From the NCBI RefSeq assembly GCF_002135415.1, contig NZ_NEGJ01000005.1, positions 62,001 through 126,000 on the forward strand: 64,000 nt of DNA, given 5' to 3'. Below are positions 62,269-64,000 of this stretch, piece after piece. Origin of the DNA: Acinetobacter sp. ANC 3832. Lineage in GTDB: Bacteria > Pseudomonadota > Gammaproteobacteria > Pseudomonadales > Moraxellaceae. A program made the translations under genes and the position numbers. Position 1 is the first letter of the stretch; every line of letters starts with the position of its first letter. The notes below the pieces were generated by a model, which was not told where the DNA came from, ran no database searches, and saw only the letters and a list, made by a program, of their open reading frames with translations.

Positions 62269-63261
62269 ATGGAAGTTCGACAGCGTAGTTTGATGGCAGG
62301 TATTTTAATGGCTGCTTTGGCGGTTGCACCTTTGGCTGAAGCTAAACGTGCAGGTGGCGGTAAAAGCCATGGTATGAGCCGTTCTTCTTCTTCAAGTCAA
62401 TCATATTCTCAACCACGTCAAGCTACGCCTACACAACAACCTGCTCCTGCTACAGCACCACAACGTTCTGGTCCAGGTGTCGGTGGTATGGTTGCTGCTG
62501 GTGTAGCTGGTGCCGCTCTTGGTGCAGTGGCTGCAAATGCAATGGCAGACGATCATAACCCTCAAGCTCAAAACACTGATGCAGAACTTGCGAAACAACA
62601 AGCTGCAAAAGAAGAAGAGAAAAAAGGTGGAATTCCGAGCTGGATTTGGTTAATCCTGATCGCGGGTGCTGCATTCTTCTTGTTCCGTAAATTCGGTGCA
62701 AAAAAAAAATTAGCCTCGGCTAACCCTTATTCGCCAAATAACTCAGGTTCTCCTGCACCATTTGGTCAACAAAATGCAACGCCACGTGCTTCGAATGACA
62801 GTAGCAATATTTTTGGTCAATCGGTAGGTGGTTCAACAGGTGCGCCAACTCAAGCTCCTTTTGGTAGCGCATCTACAAGTAATGGTAATCAATTACCAGA
62901 TGGTACTGAACCTGCTGCTTTCTTACGTGTTGCTCGTCAACGTTTCAACCATATTCAGTCCATGAATACAGCAAGCAACATCACTGAAATTCAGCGTTAT
63001 TTAACACCAGACCTTTATCAGTCTATGTATAACGATATTATGGCAAACCAAGATCAAGATGTTGCTGAATTCTCTAACCTCAATGCGATGGTGACAGATT
63101 CTGCAAATGAAAATGGTCAATATGTAGTGAGCGTGCGTTTCACAGGTACAGTAAGCGAAGCTTTAAACAGCTTACCGCAACCTTTTGCAGAAGTATGGCA
63201 TTTCACTAAACCCGCTGGTTCAACACAAGATTGGTTGGTTGCGGGTATTCAACAAGCTTAA
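62269..63261 (+). CDS. Tim44-domain membrane protein
   Basis: A 330-aa protein. Residues 1-25 form a signal peptide or anchor (MAGILMAALAVAPLAEAK). A Gly/Ser/Gln/Pro-rich stretch (about 26-65) and an Ala/Gly hydrophobic segment (GVGGMVAAGVAGAALGAVAANA) precede a second membrane segment (IPSWIWLILIAGAAFFLF, about 123-141). After another low-complexity linker comes the Tim44-like domain (about 208-330: PAAFLRVARQRFNHIQSMNTASN to the end with VWHFTKP). Bacterial Tim44-like proteins are of unknown function. AGGAAAAAG precedes the ATG. Terminator downstream. Confidence 0.85.
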   Translation: MEVRQRSLMAGILMAALAVAPLAEAKRAGGGKSHGMSRSSSSSQSYSQPRQATPTQQPAPATAPQRSGPGVGGMVAAGVAGAALGAVAANAMADDHNPQAQNTDAELAKQQAAKEEEKKGGIPSWIWLILIAGAAFFLFRKFGAKKKLASANPYSPNNSGSPAPFGQQNATPRASNDSSNIFGQSVGGSTGAPTQAPFGSASTSNGNQLPDGTEPAAFLRVARQRFNHIQSMNTASNITEIQRYLTPDLYQSMYNDIMANQDQDVAEFSNLNAMVTDSANENGQYVVSVRFTGTVSEALNSLPQPFAEVWHFTKPAGSTQDWLVAGIQQA

Positions 63262-63280
63262 TACCTTAAATTGTGAACTT

Positions 63281-63309
63281 AAAAACCAGTGATTCGTCAC
63301 TGGTTTTTT
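63281..63309 (+). terminator. Intrinsic terminator of the Tim44-domain gene
   Basis: AAAAACCAGTGA and TCACTGGTTTTT form a 12-bp stem with a UUCG tetraloop, 19 bp after the stop. Confidence 0.9.
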
Positions 63310-63642
63310 GTTGTCTGATCTAATGATTTATCTCAAGAGAGGAATAATCGAATGAGGATGAGTTTCAGGAATCACTCAATAACTTTACTCATGTTCTCAT
63401 TATGATTACTTTAATTCAATTTCATGCTTTTAAATTTAATGCCGCTCATCATGTAATAAAGATACTGCCAATAATAAAATGTGGATAAATCTCATCATAC
63501 AATGACTTTCAAACTGCTCTTAAATAAGAAAAATAAAGAGGACTTGAATATTGATGCAAGACATTACATCAACCACCTATTCTAGCTATAGATCTTAGAA
63601 TTTTAGTGATCTATTCAACTAGATTCTCTACTTAAAATTGAG
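63310..63642. other. Intergenic spacer, about 330 bp
   Basis: Between two convergent genes and their terminators. No open frame, promoter or repeat was recognised. Confidence 0.4.
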
Positions 63643-63669
63643 AATAAAAAAGCCTCAATAATGAGGCTT
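63643..63669 (-). terminator. Intrinsic terminator of the Deg-type protease gene
   Basis: On the minus strand AAGCCTCA and TGAGGCTT form an 8-bp stem with a TTAT loop, followed by TTTTTATT, about 26 bp after the stop. Confidence 0.87.
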
Positions 63670-63694
63670 GATGAGTAAAACTAAAGAATAAAAA

Positions 63695-64000
63695 TTAGCG
63701 TTTTGGCAAAGGAATAAACTGTGAATCTGCAGTTTGAATCTTACGCTCGCCGACTTTCACATTCAAAATAATGTTTTGACCACCACGAACAACTTCTATT
63801 TGAATAGTTGAATTTGGAGCTTGTAAAGCCACATAATTAATTAAGTGTGAAGCTGAGTTAATCACTTCATCATTCACTTTAATAATTCGATCGCCTACTT
63901 TAATTCCAGCTGCGACTGCGGGTCCATTTTTCAAGACATCCGCAACGATTACGCCTGCTTCACGCGGTTGTAATACATCATCCTGTCTTGGTTGAACAAG
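63695..64000 (-). CDS. Deg/HtrA-type serine protease, C-terminal PDZ domain (partial)
   Basis: The frame is open to the window edge, so only the last 101 residues are seen. REAGVIVADVLKNGPAVAAGIKVGDRIIKVNDEVINSASHLINYVA and STIQIEVVRGGQNIILNVKVGERK make a PDZ domain, the C-terminal module of DegS/AlgW/DegQ periplasmic proteases. A single domain ending about 25 residues later suggests a one-PDZ type (DegS/AlgW), which senses unfolded outer-membrane proteins. The catalytic domain is outside the window, so the subtype is unsettled. Confidence 0.85.
   Translation of the reverse strand, partial: LVQPRQDDVLQPREAGVIVADVLKNGPAVAAGIKVGDRIIKVNDEVINSASHLINYVALQAPNSTIQIEVVRGGQNIILNVKVGERKIQTADSQFIPLPKR

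Noticed and set aside
1..64000. CRISPR arrays, insertion sequences, prophage, integrons, toxin-antitoxin pairs
   Set aside because: No regularly spaced repeats, transposase or integrase genes, or terminal inverted repeats were found. XerC is the chromosomal recombinase, not a mobile-element integrase.

Overview
The window is ordinary chromosome from a low-GC gammaproteobacterium, almost certainly the genus Acinetobacter. Evidence: AT-rich intergenic DNA, the protein sequences of PyrC, CycA, GyrA, FadE and MaeB, and the gene order lptM-lysA-dapF with xerC close by. No insertion sequence, prophage, plasmid gene or CRISPR array was seen. Most of the window is housekeeping, with several short stretches of poorly characterised accessory genes.

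Layout. 0-5.2 kb: pirin tail, secreted hypothetical, AlkZ/YcaQ-type glycosylase, sthA, lipA, and a small secreted beta-solenoid-like protein. 5.6-13.2 kb: fadE, a carboxymuconolactone-decarboxylase-like protein, then small hypotheticals (DUF3592-like, Sel1 repeats, DUF4424, a C39-like protein). 13.2-16.5 kb: an SAH riboswitch ahead of ahcY, then metF and rsmE. 16.7-24 kb: a six-TM PAS-GGDEF-EAL protein, maeB, cca and a hypothetical. 24.1-33.2 kb: epmA-pdxB, an L,D-transpeptidase, pyrC-rnt, tRNA-Glu(UUC), an orphan 310-aa protein and serC. 33.7-38.7 kb: a four-gene TolC/HlyD/ABC-2-permease/ABC-2-permease export operon with no ATPase gene. 39-46 kb: gltP, two hydrolase genes, a lipoprotein and gyrA. 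46.6-50.2 kb: two tandem zinc-ribbon, membrane-anchored, pilin-like proteins, then etfBA. 50.8-58.5 kb: GNAT acetyltransferase, hypothetical, xerC, an sseB homologue with a scrambled 5' end, a conserved hypothetical, dapF-lysA-lptM and cycA. 58.9-64 kb: agcS, radA, a Tim44-domain membrane protein and the C-terminal PDZ domain of a Deg-type protease running off the edge.

Genes that work together: ahcY, metF and the SAH-sensing leader serve the activated-methyl cycle. fadE and etfBA serve fatty-acid oxidation and its electron transfer, though they are far apart. pdxB and serC are both in pyridoxal-phosphate synthesis (serC also in serine synthesis). lysA and dapF make DAP and lysine. sthA and maeB bear on NADPH balance. 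rnt lies 19 bp ahead of a tRNA gene whose 3' end its product would be expected to trim.

Most worth a second look: the SAH riboswitch with a well-placed promoter; the terminator whose 3' arm is also the cca ribosome-binding site; the ATPase-less ABC-2 exporter; the zinc-ribbon/pilin-like pair; the compensating double frameshift at the start of sseB; and a roughly 95-residue insertion in the GyrA C-terminal domain. Everything was read by eye. Family names come from recognised motifs, not from searches.
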